This document shows positions 34,516 to 48,400 of a stretch of DNA of 64,000 nucleotides, piece by piece. A program made the translations under genes and the position numbers. The stretch is from Aplysia californica (lineage: Eukaryota > Mollusca > Gastropoda > Aplysiida > Aplysiidae). The notes beneath the pieces were generated by a model, which saw only the letters and a list, made by a program, of their open reading frames with translations, had not been told where the DNA came from and ran no database searches. The stretch lies in assembly GCF_000002075.1 (NCBI RefSeq), contig NW_004797879.1, positions 158,927 to 222,926 of the forward strand, written 5' to 3'. Within the stretch, counting starts at the first letter, position 1. Each line of letters starts with the position of its first letter.

Positions 34516-36719
34516 AACGGTATGGATGCTTTCAGTTTTTTTCATATAAACTACAAAAGAGTGGAACTTACTACTTCTCTCCAAAAATCCATGGTCGCTA
34601 CATACATTTCTCCCTGAAGAAACAGCTTGTTGACAGAAACTATTTACTTCAGGTTCCCATCATTGTCCTTTATTTTAAAAGCATTTAAATTGAGTGCAAC
34701 ATATCTTACAAAAAAGTCTATAGCTCGCCAGCGAGCAAGCAAAAAGCTTCCAGAAACTGTAAGAGAAAGCCCTTTAATGAATTAGTGTTTTTTCAAGAAC
34801 TGTATATTCACGAAGGGTAAAGTTGACTTAATGATTATAACTAATGAAAAGCAGTGTTCACACTCCACATGATTGCTATTCGATGCCTAAGTGACAATTT
34901 TGTTGGCCCACTTCCTGGCTCTCATAACAAAGCAAATGTTCAAAGTCAAAGCTAATGTTTAACACTGTCTGACACTATCCGCGGTGGAAAAACATAGACC
35001 TCTTTAGCTTCATTATAAGTGGGAACAGTATCACTCAAAAAAGACTTTCTGTACCATTCCATTAGTTAGCAGCCCAGTCTGTTAATTAAATCAATCTCCA
35101 TATTCACTGTATCAACATCATTGTAAAGTGGAACACACCTCTTTTCAATTATTAAACATCTGGGTCTATTTCATGTTGCAGAGTACAATGTGGGGGAAGT
35201 ATGTGTGAAACGTCACATCCATTAACTATAGCCAACAAGTAACCAATACATGAAAGCATACCAAACATGGATGAAGATAACTGGCAGCTTGCGCCATTGT
35301 CTATCCTTGTTGCTAGAAAACAGAATGTTTCAAGCTGACTGTTCCCTTTTTGATTTTCTGTCACAATTGGTTCAGAAAGTTAATACTAATATTCAATTAA
35401 ATATAGCTCTGCCTTTCACTGGAGGCTGTGTGTATTGATCACAGCTGTAGATGTAGTCATCAAATATATCTTAACGTTCTCAATAAACCCCAACAAGTAT
35501 TCAACTCTTGGTTAGAATGCACGTCCATTGACCAAATGCAAGATCAGATCAGATCCGGTCAGGAAAAGGCACTGGCTAGTGCACATTATTATCCCAAACA
35601 GATCTCGTGTGCTTGATAATAATTTTGACCCGGAAGTCCATTGCAGCCTTACATTCCGTGCTCAAACAAAAGATCCGACCCTGCAATGTAACGTGACTGG
35701 TCATGTCACATTTTTAATCAAATCTACATGATTGTGACCTAAAAAAATTTGTTTGATTCTGAAGGATTTGAATTTGATCAAATTGAGTCAAAACGGTAAC
35801 TTTTGCAAAGAAAATCTAGCCAGCCTCAACTGTAACCAACCACATCAGACAGCATTTCAGTAAATTTTCTGCACTGCATAGTGCTGTAAAACGTAACATT
35901 CAGCATTGTCTTCAGTGAGCCCAAGATGCTGTGAGAGTTATTTTTGAGCAACAGTCAAGAAGAAGAGGGAGTCAGCAGCGCACTGGCAGCCAAGATGTGT
36001 GGTTTACATTATACTATCTCCAGATTCAAATCCCAAGGGCCATGCCACATTCTCCCCCTGAAGTTGGCTGTTGGAGGGTGCCACTGAAACATTTTACACC
36101 CAGATCTTTTCTTTCCCACATGTCTTTCAAAACTTCCCTTGCACAACACGACCGCTATTGTTGAAGTTGAAGTGATTCACTTTACTCAAACCAACTTGAA
36201 TGTTGAAGTGATCTATAGAGACTGTTTTCCTGTAGTTGTATTATGTTGTCCGGCTCTTTGCTGCAGTCCGAGTGTTGAGGTGGTCAATCTTGACTTTGCC
36301 CCCATGCAGTCCTATAGTAGAATGATCCAGCTATTCCTCACAGTCTCCTTGAGCATATCCCAGAGCGCAGCATTTTGCACTACTTGGCCATACATTTGGA
36401 GACTCTGAGATTTCCTTCCAAAACTTCCAGCCAGCAGACCGTACCAGGATCCAGGGGGAAAAATGTAGCCAAATTTTGCATTGACTCTTGACCGTTTCTC
36501 CTCCTGCAGTGTGTTTTTCCCTCATGTCCAGTGATGATCCATACATGACTCCATGTTCTCAAAATTCACCCACAACATCCTCCATAAGTCAAATCTGTGC
36601 CAAATGTCTCCGTTTTTCAGCCCATAATGTTCCACCATGCTAGAGCAGACACAGCTCATTCCATAGATGTGGGATCTGCTCTCCTCTACTTAGCAGGTCA
36701 TGATGTTGGGAGTTACACG

Positions 36720-36840
36720 CCCAATTGGTAAGTAATTGGAAGGTGCCACTGAGTGATAGGTGCTGCTTCATTTTCCTTTTAAGTTTCTGTCTGTCTTGCC
36801 TTTCCGCAGTACTAAATGACCGATACTGTCAAAAATGCCC
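36720..36840 (+). repeat. Repeat B copy
   Basis: TGGAAGGTGCCACTGAGTGA head, CTGTCTGTCTTGCCTTTCCG body, CAGTACTAAATGACCGATAC. Ends uncertain. Confidence 0.5.
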
Positions 36841-37917
36841 ATTTCAACAAAATAAAAGTCATTTCAAGGAAGAACTTGATTCCTCCCAATGCAGGTTGCT
36901 GTATACTGTAATTAGACTGAACATCTCGGTACACATATCATAGTGAAGTACAGATTATATAAACCAACCTCCAGATGGACAAGTGTTCATGACCCATATG
37001 CCTCATGCTGACAAAACTTTTTCTCTGAAAGACTCACAATGACTTTTTGTCATTTGTAAAAAAAAATAATTTTTAAGGCCGTCGTTACAAAGGCAGACCA
37101 TGTCCAGACTTTTTGTGGGGAGTACAGTAATGTGCATTGCCGGGCACAACCATAAAAGTTTTGAACATAACAACTGACGCCAGCAAACCCCCACAAGTAG
37201 CCAATTCTAAAGACAGTATCTTTCAATATAAACATAATGGGCTCAGCTTTTCCAAAATCACAAATTCGTATCAAAATGAAACTATCTTTACTTCGGCAGT
37301 TTTTTATCATCTTTTTTTATTTGAACTGAAAATTCACACTGACAGAAAATGAGCAGACATGGGAAATGAAATGGACATAATGGGCATTGAAAGTATTTTG
37401 CTGTATTTGCTTAAAGAATTAATTTCCCCACAGAAATTGACAAACATATGTACATAAATAGCAAATGTGCTTACAATACAAGTGTTTAAGACAAAGCCCT
37501 CAATCCCCAATGTCAGGTTTAAAAAAAAAACAACAACACAGAATTCCTGTTATAACGTCTAACAGTACATAGTACAGACCTTAAGATTGTGAGGTTCATC
37601 ACAAACATGGCCAAGAATTTTCTACGACACGATAAACTTCTAGCCACTAATCTAAACTGATGTGTATGTACATTGGTATCAATGAAAAAATAAACAACAT
37701 CTAACAATCTGTACATTGTACCATTTTCCTTTCTTACTTCCATTACAGTTTAGGCATTGATATAATATATTCACGGTGACAGCCAAGGCTTTTAGCACGC
37801 CCCGACTTATTAGATGGCCTCAACATAACTCCAATGGCCAACATTTCTTTGTCACATCAGTCTCGTTTGCTGACATTTCACACTTGATACATGTATTCTG
37901 CTACATTTATTTGAAAA

Positions 37918-38095
37918 CTGAATGCTTCCTTACAATACCAGTTTCCATATTTTGCTAAATTTATTTTTTATAAATAAATAACTGAAAGTTTCCTTACAGT
38001 ACCAGTTTCCACATTTTGGTACATTTATTTTTAAAAACTAAAGTTTCCTTACACCTTACAGTACCGGTTTCCGTACACTTTGTGACTTGACCTAA
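37918..38095 (-). repeat. Three-unit tandem repeat in the probable 3' UTR
   Basis: Units of about 55-70 bp sharing TTTCCTTACAGTACCAGTTT, CCACATTTTG and an AT-rich run ending AACTRAAAG. Confidence 0.75.
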
Positions 38096-38784
38096 CACCA
38101 GAGTGACCACACCTCATCCTAATCAAGCAGTGTTTACTCCAGCATTTAAGCAAGGAACTTTCACTGTAAGTGCCATACAACTTACAAGGTTCAACATAAT
38201 TGCTACGGTTTGTCTTAGATACAAAACCTGATTTGAGGAAAATATATTACGCGTTCATTTTATGGGGTGGAGACCATATAGATGGGCAGACATCAGTTTT
38301 TTCTGACAAAAGTAAAATCAGAATGGTATTTTCCATGATTTTCTTTTTTTTTTAACAATTTAGTGTTCCATATTTTCCCCCAACATATGCAGACATTAGT
38401 TGATAGGTGGGTCCACTTCCATTCTCATCAAATATCTGCTTTCTACACACACACAAAAAAAAGCTGCACCATTTACAATGTCAACAGCTGAGCATATCCC
38501 AAATGCATGGGTCTCAACTCGCAGTGCGCCTTGGTTCCTCGAATTTTCACTGATTAGGTTTTTTAAATTTTAACCTTAGAAAATTTGTCTTTAGATGTAC
38601 GGAAACCGATCCCTGGTGGACACTTCAAACCTAGAATCATCACAGAACTCTTTTCCATTCAAATCAGAAGGCAGTAAATGGTACCTGCTTGGCTAAAAAC
38701 TCCATTCTACTGGATGTAGTCAAATCAGGTCACGGGGATGTAAAGCCTGCAATCCAACAACTCAAGCTGTGTAGCAGCATCCAC

Positions 38785-39275
38785 ATTCTCCCACTCTAAT
38801 AAACCATTCAGCACGTCTACTGTCCACCTTTGGGTTTGGTAGCTAGTTGATTTAGACAGAGCCTGCAGTCCAACTCTAGTCCTGTTGTATTAAAATTTTC
38901 TCACTCTAGTAAGTCATTCAATGAATCTGACCTGTCCAAAGCTTGGGTTGAAGAGACAGTCTCTATATTGGTACAGAGCAGAACTTTGCTCAGTTTCATT
39001 GCCTAATACTAGATTCTCCCAGTCTAACAAATCAGTTGAGTCATCCCTGCTATCCAGAGATTGGGTTGTGCAGAAATATATACCAGTACAGAGAGAACAA
39101 TCCTTGTCTCATCGCCTGCATTTCTATGTCCAACTGGGTGTTGCGAAGATACCTCTACAGATGTACATACAGAGAGCCATTCTCGGCTTCATCATCATAA
39201 CTAAATTGTCCCATCCTCATAGGTCACTCCATCCATAATGTGAGTTGTGTAGATATCTATACAGACGCAGTGAGA
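38785..39275 (-). repeat. Diverged tandem repeat in the probable 3' UTR, about 5 units
   Basis: Units of roughly 90-120 bp start near 38790, 38898, 39013, 39118 and 39208. Shared pieces are TCYCACTCTARTAARTCATT, TGTCCA.AG.TTGGGTTGTG, and ATATCTATACAG...CAGAGAGAAC. It begins within 40 bp of the stop codon region of the RGG gene. Confidence 0.6.
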
Positions 39276-39310
39276 GAACCACTCTTGGGGTTCCTCTTCA
39301 CATTTGGGTT

Positions 39311-39456
39311 TTATCTCCTATAACTGTCGGAGCTCTCCATACGCGGGGCTTTCCTCGGTGGTCCGTCACGACTTGGAGGGGGACTCCTTCTGCCCCCACG
39401 ACTGCCTGGAAAATCTGGCCGGCCTCGGCCGCGAGGTGGACCTCGTCCACGCCCAC
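39311..39456 (-). CDS. RGG-rich gene, coding exon 9 (last)
   Basis: Encodes GRGRGPPRGRGRPDFPGSRG, then SPPPSRDGPPRKAPRM and the end DSYRR; TAA at 39313-39311. Acceptor GTGCAG. Completes the C-terminal RGG box. Confidence 0.9.
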
Positions 39457-42400
39457 CTGCACAGCGCATTATTGTGAGGAAGAAATAAAGACATGTGTTT
39501 GGTATTGGTGAACAAGGGTTGGTTGGGGAAGAATCAGACAGAGTAAAAGACTAACTTACCAATATTTACTGTCACATTCCTGACAGAATCCTTGGATCAA
39601 AAACAAAGATAACCAGTATACAACAACATACTGAGTGTGACCAGCTCTGTCATGTTACTTCCAATGATTTTCAAGAGCTCACACAGGTCGTAACTTTGAC
39701 AGTGATGCTGATCATCATAACAAAGTTTAAGCTATTTAACTATTTTTCTCTCTCCGACAATCTCCTGCAGGGCCTCAAAGAAAATTGACTAGGTAGACAA
39801 CCTATACGTAACATGGGAACCTCCTTTTCCCCGCCATGTTTCAATTGATTTTCATCATACAGACTCACAACAATCTGCCCACAATTAGAAGGCCGCCATG
39901 TACTACTAATGAACTTTGCTGTGGCACAAGATCCTCCTTTCCATCATTTCTTGCCAGTGTTAAATGTCTTCCATACCTTGGCTAGGACCCAGCTAGAGAG
40001 ATAAAGGCTTTAACCAAAAATCACCTGCTGTCTAAAAGTGTAGTGTTGTAGTCTCAGCTTTAGGCTTCTGGTCCACTAAACTCTTGTTTGAGTTTGTATC
40101 AGACATGCATAGAATGTACAGTAGTCTCAAGCAACAAGACAGAAACAATTTTTACTGCCATGGTGTACATCCCTGTATCCTACTCCTACACTAACACCTA
40201 TCAATGCTATCACAACTACAGACATTAGCAATAGACACATCTGCTTCAACAGTACTAGTACTTACTCCATGTAGGTCCCTGACATACCACTGACTTAGTA
40301 TTACCACGACCTGCTTCCTGGTCTCCTACACAGAACACATATCATTACTCAGCCACAGACAATAGTAACAGCAACATCTGATCCCATAGTACTCCATTAA
40401 AGCCTCACGCATATCACTGAGTGAATGTATACACTGTCAGCAGCTCAACTGGCAATTACTTTACTTGTACAAACTTCAAATCATTTTGCACATAACTAAG
40501 CAAGAGCAGCAAAGGGTTCAACAGAATGGCTTTCACCACTAATGTTATGCATCAATACTCAATACATGTCAATGCGCAGTTGCATCAATAGCAGTTCAGC
40601 ATGATTCCATAGTATGCTCATTATATTACTTCACGAATCACAGAAGCAATGAAAACAATTTACAACTGGATCAGCATGTAGAAGATGGCATATAATCGTA
40701 TGTCTGATAAATGATGCAGGCTACCCTGTTCCAAGGTAACTGCTAAATAATCATTCTAAGTGTTGCTGTAAGACCATACAATATCCTGTGGTTATGTGAG
40801 GTAAGTAATCCAAGAGCTTCTCTGAGCACTTTACTTAACTAACTTAAACTAAAGACTTTCAATATTTCTGTGATAGAGTAATGTAATGATTAGACAATAG
40901 GAGCATTTCCACTTTAAATATTAAGACCCTGTTCCTGGTGTATTTCTACATGAAAGAAAGATATAGGTTCCTGAGTTATTGCAAAATCTCAAGACACCCA
41001 TGTAAGAAAAATGATGTCCAGGTGCTAATCCTTTTATAACAATGTCTTTGGTCACTATGTTATGTACTAAAATGGCTCTACAACCTGTATATGTCTCTTC
41101 TGACATCACTTAACATCCATGCACATACAAAGGTGTAGAGTAATGCTGCCCTGGTTAATCCAACAGCTTCTCGTCTCAATCTGGACCTTCCATAAAGAGA
41201 GCTGGACAATGTTGGAGAACTTCACACTGATGGGCGTCATTCCATCCAAATTTGGAGCAGAATTAATTGCAGATCAGAAAAGTTTAGACTGGTCAGTAAA
41301 ACCTTGATGAAATCTCCCTCTTCAAAAGCTGTAAAATCTGCGATCAAAACTCAGGTCTCCTGATCTCTGTTGCCAAGCTGTTGAAATTCCATCAGCTAAT
41401 AAGACAAACCCAAATTTTAACAGCCACTTGTAAGCATGCCAGCAGAACCTAGAGCAAACAGGCCTTGTGGCATGATGACGGGTGCAAAGAAGTCACTTTT
41501 TTATTCATTTTTCATTCTGAGGCAGGGCAGGTGATATTCCAAAACTCCTGGGTACTCCAAAAACCATGTTCCAAAATCATAGCCAGCATCATGGGTGCCA
41601 GGACTCTGTATCATAATTCCTTGGAAACAGTGCCAAAGGGACTTCCTTCTCTGATACTTTTGTTTTCAAGAGTTGTACCAAGTCGTGCTCGACAGGCAGC
41701 TTCAGAATCTGCAAACTTCAATTTGAGCAAAATCCTACTTATAAACTCATCAACATAGCACTTAACAAAGTCAGGATTGTAGTCGTGCTACCATGTCACA
41801 CTAAACTCTCAAAATCAACAGATGACAATTCCAACGTGGAGTGAGCAACTTTCCATGTCTCGATTTTGCAAGTCCTGGGCTCATGTTGAGCTAGCAACAT
41901 GTGCAAGAGTCAAATATATTTTTGACAAGGTTCTGTAGACAAGACATAGTGACACTCAGGACACCTCCACTGACCACTCTCATTCCTTTCTCCTTATGAA
42001 AGGCCGACTTTCTTCTACATAGCATGTCCTGCTGCCTTCCAAAAACCTGCCGAGCCATGGACACATTTGGTATCAACCCAATCAATGTTGTCATTGATTC
42101 AAGAGTAATGACATCAAGATTTCATTAGTTCGTCACAAAGCCCTGTGAGTATTTCTTTCCTTTAAGAGCTTGTCAAGTCCGACTGCAAAGAACTTGGACA
42201 AGCGACAAATCTCCTTGATTAAGTTTTGTAATTTACTTTATGTCAAAAAAATCATAACACTTATGATTTACCCCCAGAGACAATCCAAAGCTTTCACTCA
42301 CATCTCCACAGGAGAGAGAAAAGCGATACTGGGTCCAAAACGTATCAAAGCATTCTTTCTCCATTTGACATGGATACGGGTACCTCCCTTGCCATACAGC

Positions 42401-45400
42401 ACAGGACATGGAGAAGACAAGAGCAAGACACTGAGACATTCCAGAGACGGACGAAAAGACTTACCATTCATGAAGCCACCACCACGCCCACCGCGGTCAT
42501 CTCGTCCACCACGCATCCCACGAGGGGCACCTCTTCCTGAACACAGAAACAAAACATGGCAATAAATTGACATATTTCCACACAGGAAATTGGAGTGGTG
42601 AGATAGATTGTAACAGTACCAATTTTACCTCCCTATCAACACAATATTGGTGATCTAGAGGGCGGGCTGCCCACAATGATCCCTTCACAAACAGAAGGAC
42701 CAATCATGCTGTAATCTACTATAAACACAAGTAATCCCATACTCATGACCCGTCTAAAAAAAAAAACAAAACAAAACAAAACAAAACCCACCCAAAGAGG
42801 ATTCAACCATATTCCAGCCCATGTGTGTAGCAACACTACATAATTAGCAATCTGTCTCACTCAGCTGTTTCAAGATCTTTCGCAAAAATTAGACTTTCTT
42901 AAAATTGTATTATTTTTTACCCCCTGTTTCAAGTGACTAGAAATAACCTTCAAATCAAAGTCGTCAGACCGATGCTGTTTTCACCCACTCATAGGGCTAA
43001 CACAGACCTTTAGTTCGATACCCATCATGAAAGTGATTTAAATGATGCTACACACACATCACAAGTACAGTTCAGCTCATCACAGGTGCAACAGACATTT
43101 TCTTGACTGACCTCTGTACTCTCTAGGTCCACGGCCTGGACTGCGGTCATCCAGCTTGGAAAAACGACTAGACCCGTAATCCCTAAGAAATTTCAAACAA
43201 AACAGTGAGTTGAAATATTTGTCTTGGAGTTTGTGAAAAAAAGTAAATTGACGCAAACAAATTAATTTAAGACAAGAGGTAAAAAGCAAGATAGATGGAC
43301 AGAAATAAGAGGGAAAGAACAGAGGTAGGACCTACCAGAGGTGTCCTCCGACCATATGCAAATTATTTGTGTAACTAGTACTATAAACACCATAATTTTG
43401 TCCTGTGAGAACTGCACCCTGCCTTTGTCTTCTAATTCCAGTTGTAATTAATGATAAAGGATGGACAGAGGGTGTTGATTGGAAAGAGTAAGGGAGCATT
43501 TCTTATTGAAACGATAAGCATGCAACTGTATTAAATAATAAAACTTCATTGACTTAGACTTGAATGCCAACAAAAGACAAAATGTAGATATTTCCCTATT
43601 TACTTCAAAGAAAGACAGTAATCTCTTTGCTCTTTAGAATTGAATATGAAGATCATTTGTGACTGAACCGAACCAAGACGATGATTTAATGATAAATCTA
43701 TTCCTTAATCTCAAGGTTCCAAGAAACTGACAGTGACACAAAAGGCACTGGTTGAAGTTGACTGTCATGGGCTATCTGAATACAGACATGATGCAAATTG
43801 GCTGTCAACAGACTCTCGGTAGTGACCTAAATGTGACCTAAAACTGATCCGATTGGCATTGCTACATACTAAACATTACAAGCAGTGCTGTTTAATAAGT
43901 TTCAATACGCTATCAAACTACAATGAAAATGCCTCATCATAAACATTCACTCTGAAATCTCTGCTTTTATCACTTTCACCTGAAAAAACACACACATCCT
44001 CTACACCTAAGAGCCGGGGGGCGGCTATTACTCACGATCACTGAGTTTTTATTAATCTTACGTGGGCACCACTATACTTCACAACTGAACCTTTCCTTAT
44101 GCAAACAGTTTCCAAAGATTCTCTTCGTTTAATACAAATTACATTGTCCAAGTTAAGAAACAATGTTTGCATGAAATCAAAGATCCATGAAAATATGAAA
44201 CATGAACGTGTCGCAATTAAGAGGTAGTTGTGCTGCATTATCTTAAAAGAACCAAACAGGAAAAAAAATGGTAACACCAAAAGCATTTCAAACACAAACA
44301 TGCAGGGTGAAATAATAACAAGGAGCAACAAAATTAACTCATATTAGTAGCTTAAATAATCAAATAGCCTAACAATAATACATACACAATAATCATTTAG
44401 ACAGAGGACAGGAGTGAATGATGTACAGGACTTTTCATTTGAAAAGTAACTTATCCGAACAACCTATCAATAATGCACACACTACAATCGTTCAGACAAA
44501 AAAGAAAAAAAGAAAGAAAAGAAAAAAAGAAAGAATGATGAAGGAAGAACACCAGACCATAGGACATTGACCACAGCAACATCTCCCATTTCTTCAGCAG
44601 CAAGGAGTTCAAACAGGTTCGAGAACAGCTGAGTGATCTCCCACAAGACCTCAAAACAGCATCAAGAACCAGTCTGTGGGGCAGGAACATCTGCGTGACC
44701 TTACCTGTCCATGTGAACGGGCCTGTCAGAATGTCCAGAACGTGAGTGATAGTCTCTGCCATTGTCATAGTCGCGGGAGGATAGCCTGTGAAGGGGAAAG
44801 TCCACAAAACTGACCTGCAAGCCTTTTGGCTCAGACATCACCTCCACTGCTGCCTCTCCGGCTCTCTAGCCGTTCCAGACATTTGTACGATCGAAAGACA
44901 GACCACGTCAGAAAACAAGAATACAGACAAGCAGAGAAAAGCCAGTTTTCCAAATTTCATTTTTTACAACAGTATATTGTGCCACAGCAGAACGGAAGTT
45001 GTAGTGAAATACAGCATTGTGTTTTCTGTTGTATTTTTAAAAACAGATTGTCTCATTTGATGAGACATGGGTGGAGAAAGATAAGGCCCCCTTAACCATA
45101 AACAATTCCAACAAACCCTGACAAGACAAAGGTCACGTTTGGGACTTAATGCATCCAGTTAAAAGCAAAATTACTCTCAATTACAAAAGTATCAAAATCA
45201 TATCAGGAAGTTTTAAAATAGTCCCAACAATGCCAGAAAGATAATTGAGCATGGGGCCAAATCTGTTGTGTGAGAAAATTCATGATTAAAAGTAGAGGCA
45301 TAGTTCTCAAATTAGTCTTATGTTTTAGTAAGAGTTTTACGGCACTTGCAACACAATAAGGTCATATAAGTGTCGAATAGAGGTGTTACAAGAGAGTAAC

Positions 45401-48400
45401 AAACATAAAAAAGATGGAGGGAAGATAGAGACGATAGAATTTTTATAGGAAAGAAGGAGCAAACCACACCAGAGCTCCCGCCAACCACCCACATTAGTCT
45501 TACAATGGAATAAAGGAATAGTATTGCCATGAGTTGACAGCCCAAGGGAATATGTTGAAAGTGAAGCACTTTCACAACCATGACAATGGTTGAATTGTCG
45601 ATAGAAAAGATCAAGTGGAAGTGACAGCAAAGATCAAGTGACAATAACTCTTCATGAGAGCAAACAGGATCAAGAATAACAAAGAACAAGTCCAAATACA
45701 TTTGAAAATGACTTTTTTTCCCACCATACAGTTTCAACATTTCAGTTTTATTTATTGATTGAAAGACAATTTGTTACAAATTTGTTTCTGTCAAGCTATT
45801 AAAAAAATCCCTTAAATTTTCCTTAACATATTACTCATATGGAACGAGAATATATGGCGGATTTCAGGGTAAGGATGTGAAAGACAACACAGGGTTTGTT
45901 TTTTAAATAAAACTCTCCTGCTGTACTGTTTGGCGTTCAATTTGTGTTGTTTTGTTTGTTTATGTGCCCAATGAACATGTGAATAAAAAACAAGTGTTGA
46001 CTGTTTATTTTGTTATAAATTTTGCGTAACAGTGTCACAGACGTAAGGATTTAGACTAATGTGTTTACCGATGTTCACAAGTCAGATAATTTTTGCCTTA
46101 AAAGGCATATTATGCTAGATTTTCTTTTAAAAAATGGCTAGAACACACAAGAAGTATGTTTTTCTAATGTGATAAGTGAAAAAAAGGAAATCTAGCATCG
46201 GTTTGAAATGGCAACGGACAGAGCGAAATGGCGATCGTAAACCGCAGGACTAAGTCCGACATTTTGACTTGACGTGAAGAGGGGGAGTGAAAAAATACTT
46301 CTAGGAATCACTAAGCTAGGGAAACCTATACATAGAATGGTCAATCTAGCCTCCATCTAAAACATTATGTCATCTTATTGTCTGCACATGCAATTACGTC
46401 AGATTACAAACAACACAAAGGCAATCCATACTCCGTCATTTTCTAGTATAACTCAAAGAGATATAATCATTTGCTGGTAGTAGGCAAAAGAACATTAAAA
46501 AAACAAACAGATTATAAATTGCACAGAAACACTTCACAATGGTAAACTGGCATTAAAAATATAACATATTTTAGTGCCCAAATAAAAAGGGGAAAGCAAA
46601 TGATTACAACAAAAAAAATCCAAAAAAATTACACAACACAGCAACTCGCTAAATTTGACATCAAATAATTCGAAGACACGGTGAACAAATGCAATCTCAG
46701 TCTACTCACCGGTCCCGAGGAGGCAGATCCCTGAAGTCTCCCCGTCCGCCCAGTGAGCTCCTGAAATCAGAGTTTCTGGGAGGGTAGTCGCGGGAAGAAG
46801 CACCATAGTCCCTGGGGGAATCTCGGAAGTCCCGGGGCGGCCGGTCACTGCCGTAGTCTGAGGGCATGCGGGAGGAGGGGTAGTCCCGGGGGGAAGGGCG
46901 GGAGAAGCTGTCGCGGTCGTCCTCCCTCAGACTACTACGGAACGTGTCTCGGTGAGAGCTGAACCTGAGGAGAAGAAAAACACATGGCTTACCATTATCC
47001 AAAGCAGGGAAAGAAAAACCGCAATCCTAGCATCAGGTTTTATCTCAGTTATACTCACTTGCAAGCTATCGGAATTCAAAATTTTTACACACAATAACAC
47101 CCTCAAATAAAGGGCAATATTTAAATGGGGGGTTTTTTTAAAGAAAAGAAACAAAGTAGGGGTATCACTGATTTTTTCTTCTAATAACTGAAAATTTAGA
47201 AAGTTGCATTTGCAAATAAAGTTAATATACCAAATGGAGGGGTTAAATGGATAAACAAATCTCAGAAAAGTACAAAAATAATAGAACCCCCTCCCAAATA
47301 GCGTCTCTCAGTTGTGTTTATAAAAGACGACAACTAATCTTAAATACTAAAATTTCAAGTTAGAACCTTTTTTATTTCTTCATTTAACAACAAAATTTAT
47401 TTTCCAAAAGTAATTTACTTTTCCTTTCATTCCATTAGAGCTGAACAATCCAAATCAACCCACTATCGACGTAATAGGAATGAGCAAATGCTGTATCGGC
47501 ACCATTGCATCTAATACACTATTTTTATATTGAATTATCTTAAAACACACACACACAGCACATACTTCTGCAGCAGATAAATATGGGAGATGAGAGATAC
47601 ACAATAAAACAGGAGCAAAATAAGTACATTATCAATCACACAAACCATACTAACAACCAATTTTCAGGAAACATTCATCCCTGCAAACTTCAAATTCTTA
47701 CCCAGAGTCTCTGGGGGGACTGTAGCTTCGAGATGGCAAGTAATCTCCCCTTGAGCTTGGGTAGTCGCGGGAACTGGGTCCATAGTCTCTGTCGCGTAAG
47801 CTACTGCGGGGCGGGCTGAGTCTGGTTAAGGAAATTAAATTTGGAAAGTCAAGACTCAATAGGTAGAAGTATGAAAGTAACACTCAAGCCATTTATAACC
47901 ACGACACATAAGTATTCAGTAAAAAAATGAAAATCAAAATATCACTTCAATTTCTCAGTAGCTAAACAAACATAAATTTAAAAAATGAAACCACACAAAA
48001 TCCCCATGACTGCCATAACATTGTTCAAAGCCAAAAGCCCCATTACGTATTTCCTGCCCCTGTAAGAATGAACATCACCTCAACAACCACATTACCTGTC
48101 AAGTATTCTTGAGGAGTCCCTTGGAGGGGAAGGGTAAGGATCCCTGGACCTGGATGGTGGTGGACCTCTTTCATAACTGTCTTCATATCTGTCCCGTCGG
48201 CCTGGAACAACAGAGAAAGAAGGTGAGCTACTTTCAGTTCTTAATTAATTGTATAATGAAGCACAGCAGAAGCAAAGCTTTTCATTTTCATTTTCATAAC
48301 GTTTATAGCATGTCAATTTACAAACTGTAACTCTGTGGTAAACCAGAATAATTCTGATTAAAAAATTTAAGAAACCATCAACTGAAGGATTGGCTGTAGA

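Larger units (their letters stand above)
32583..37300. other. Gene-free stretch between the convergent genes
   Basis: No supported exon on either strand. Two repeat-B copies are present (34385-34515, 36720-36840), plus a short (TA)n near 33018-33034. Open frames here are short and unrelated to known domains. Confidence 0.45.
37301..39310 (-). other. Probable 3' UTR and 3' flank of the RGG-rich gene
   Basis: Lies directly downstream of its stop codon on the reverse strand. Two tandem-repeat tracts (37918-38095 and 38785-39275) sit here. A reverse-strand AATAAA near 37316-37321 is one possible end, but several others exist, so the UTR length is a guess. Confidence 0.4.

Noticed and set aside
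42298-42573. 91-codon reverse frame
   Set aside because: Only its middle is real (RGG exon 8, 42465-42536); the rest reads into introns.
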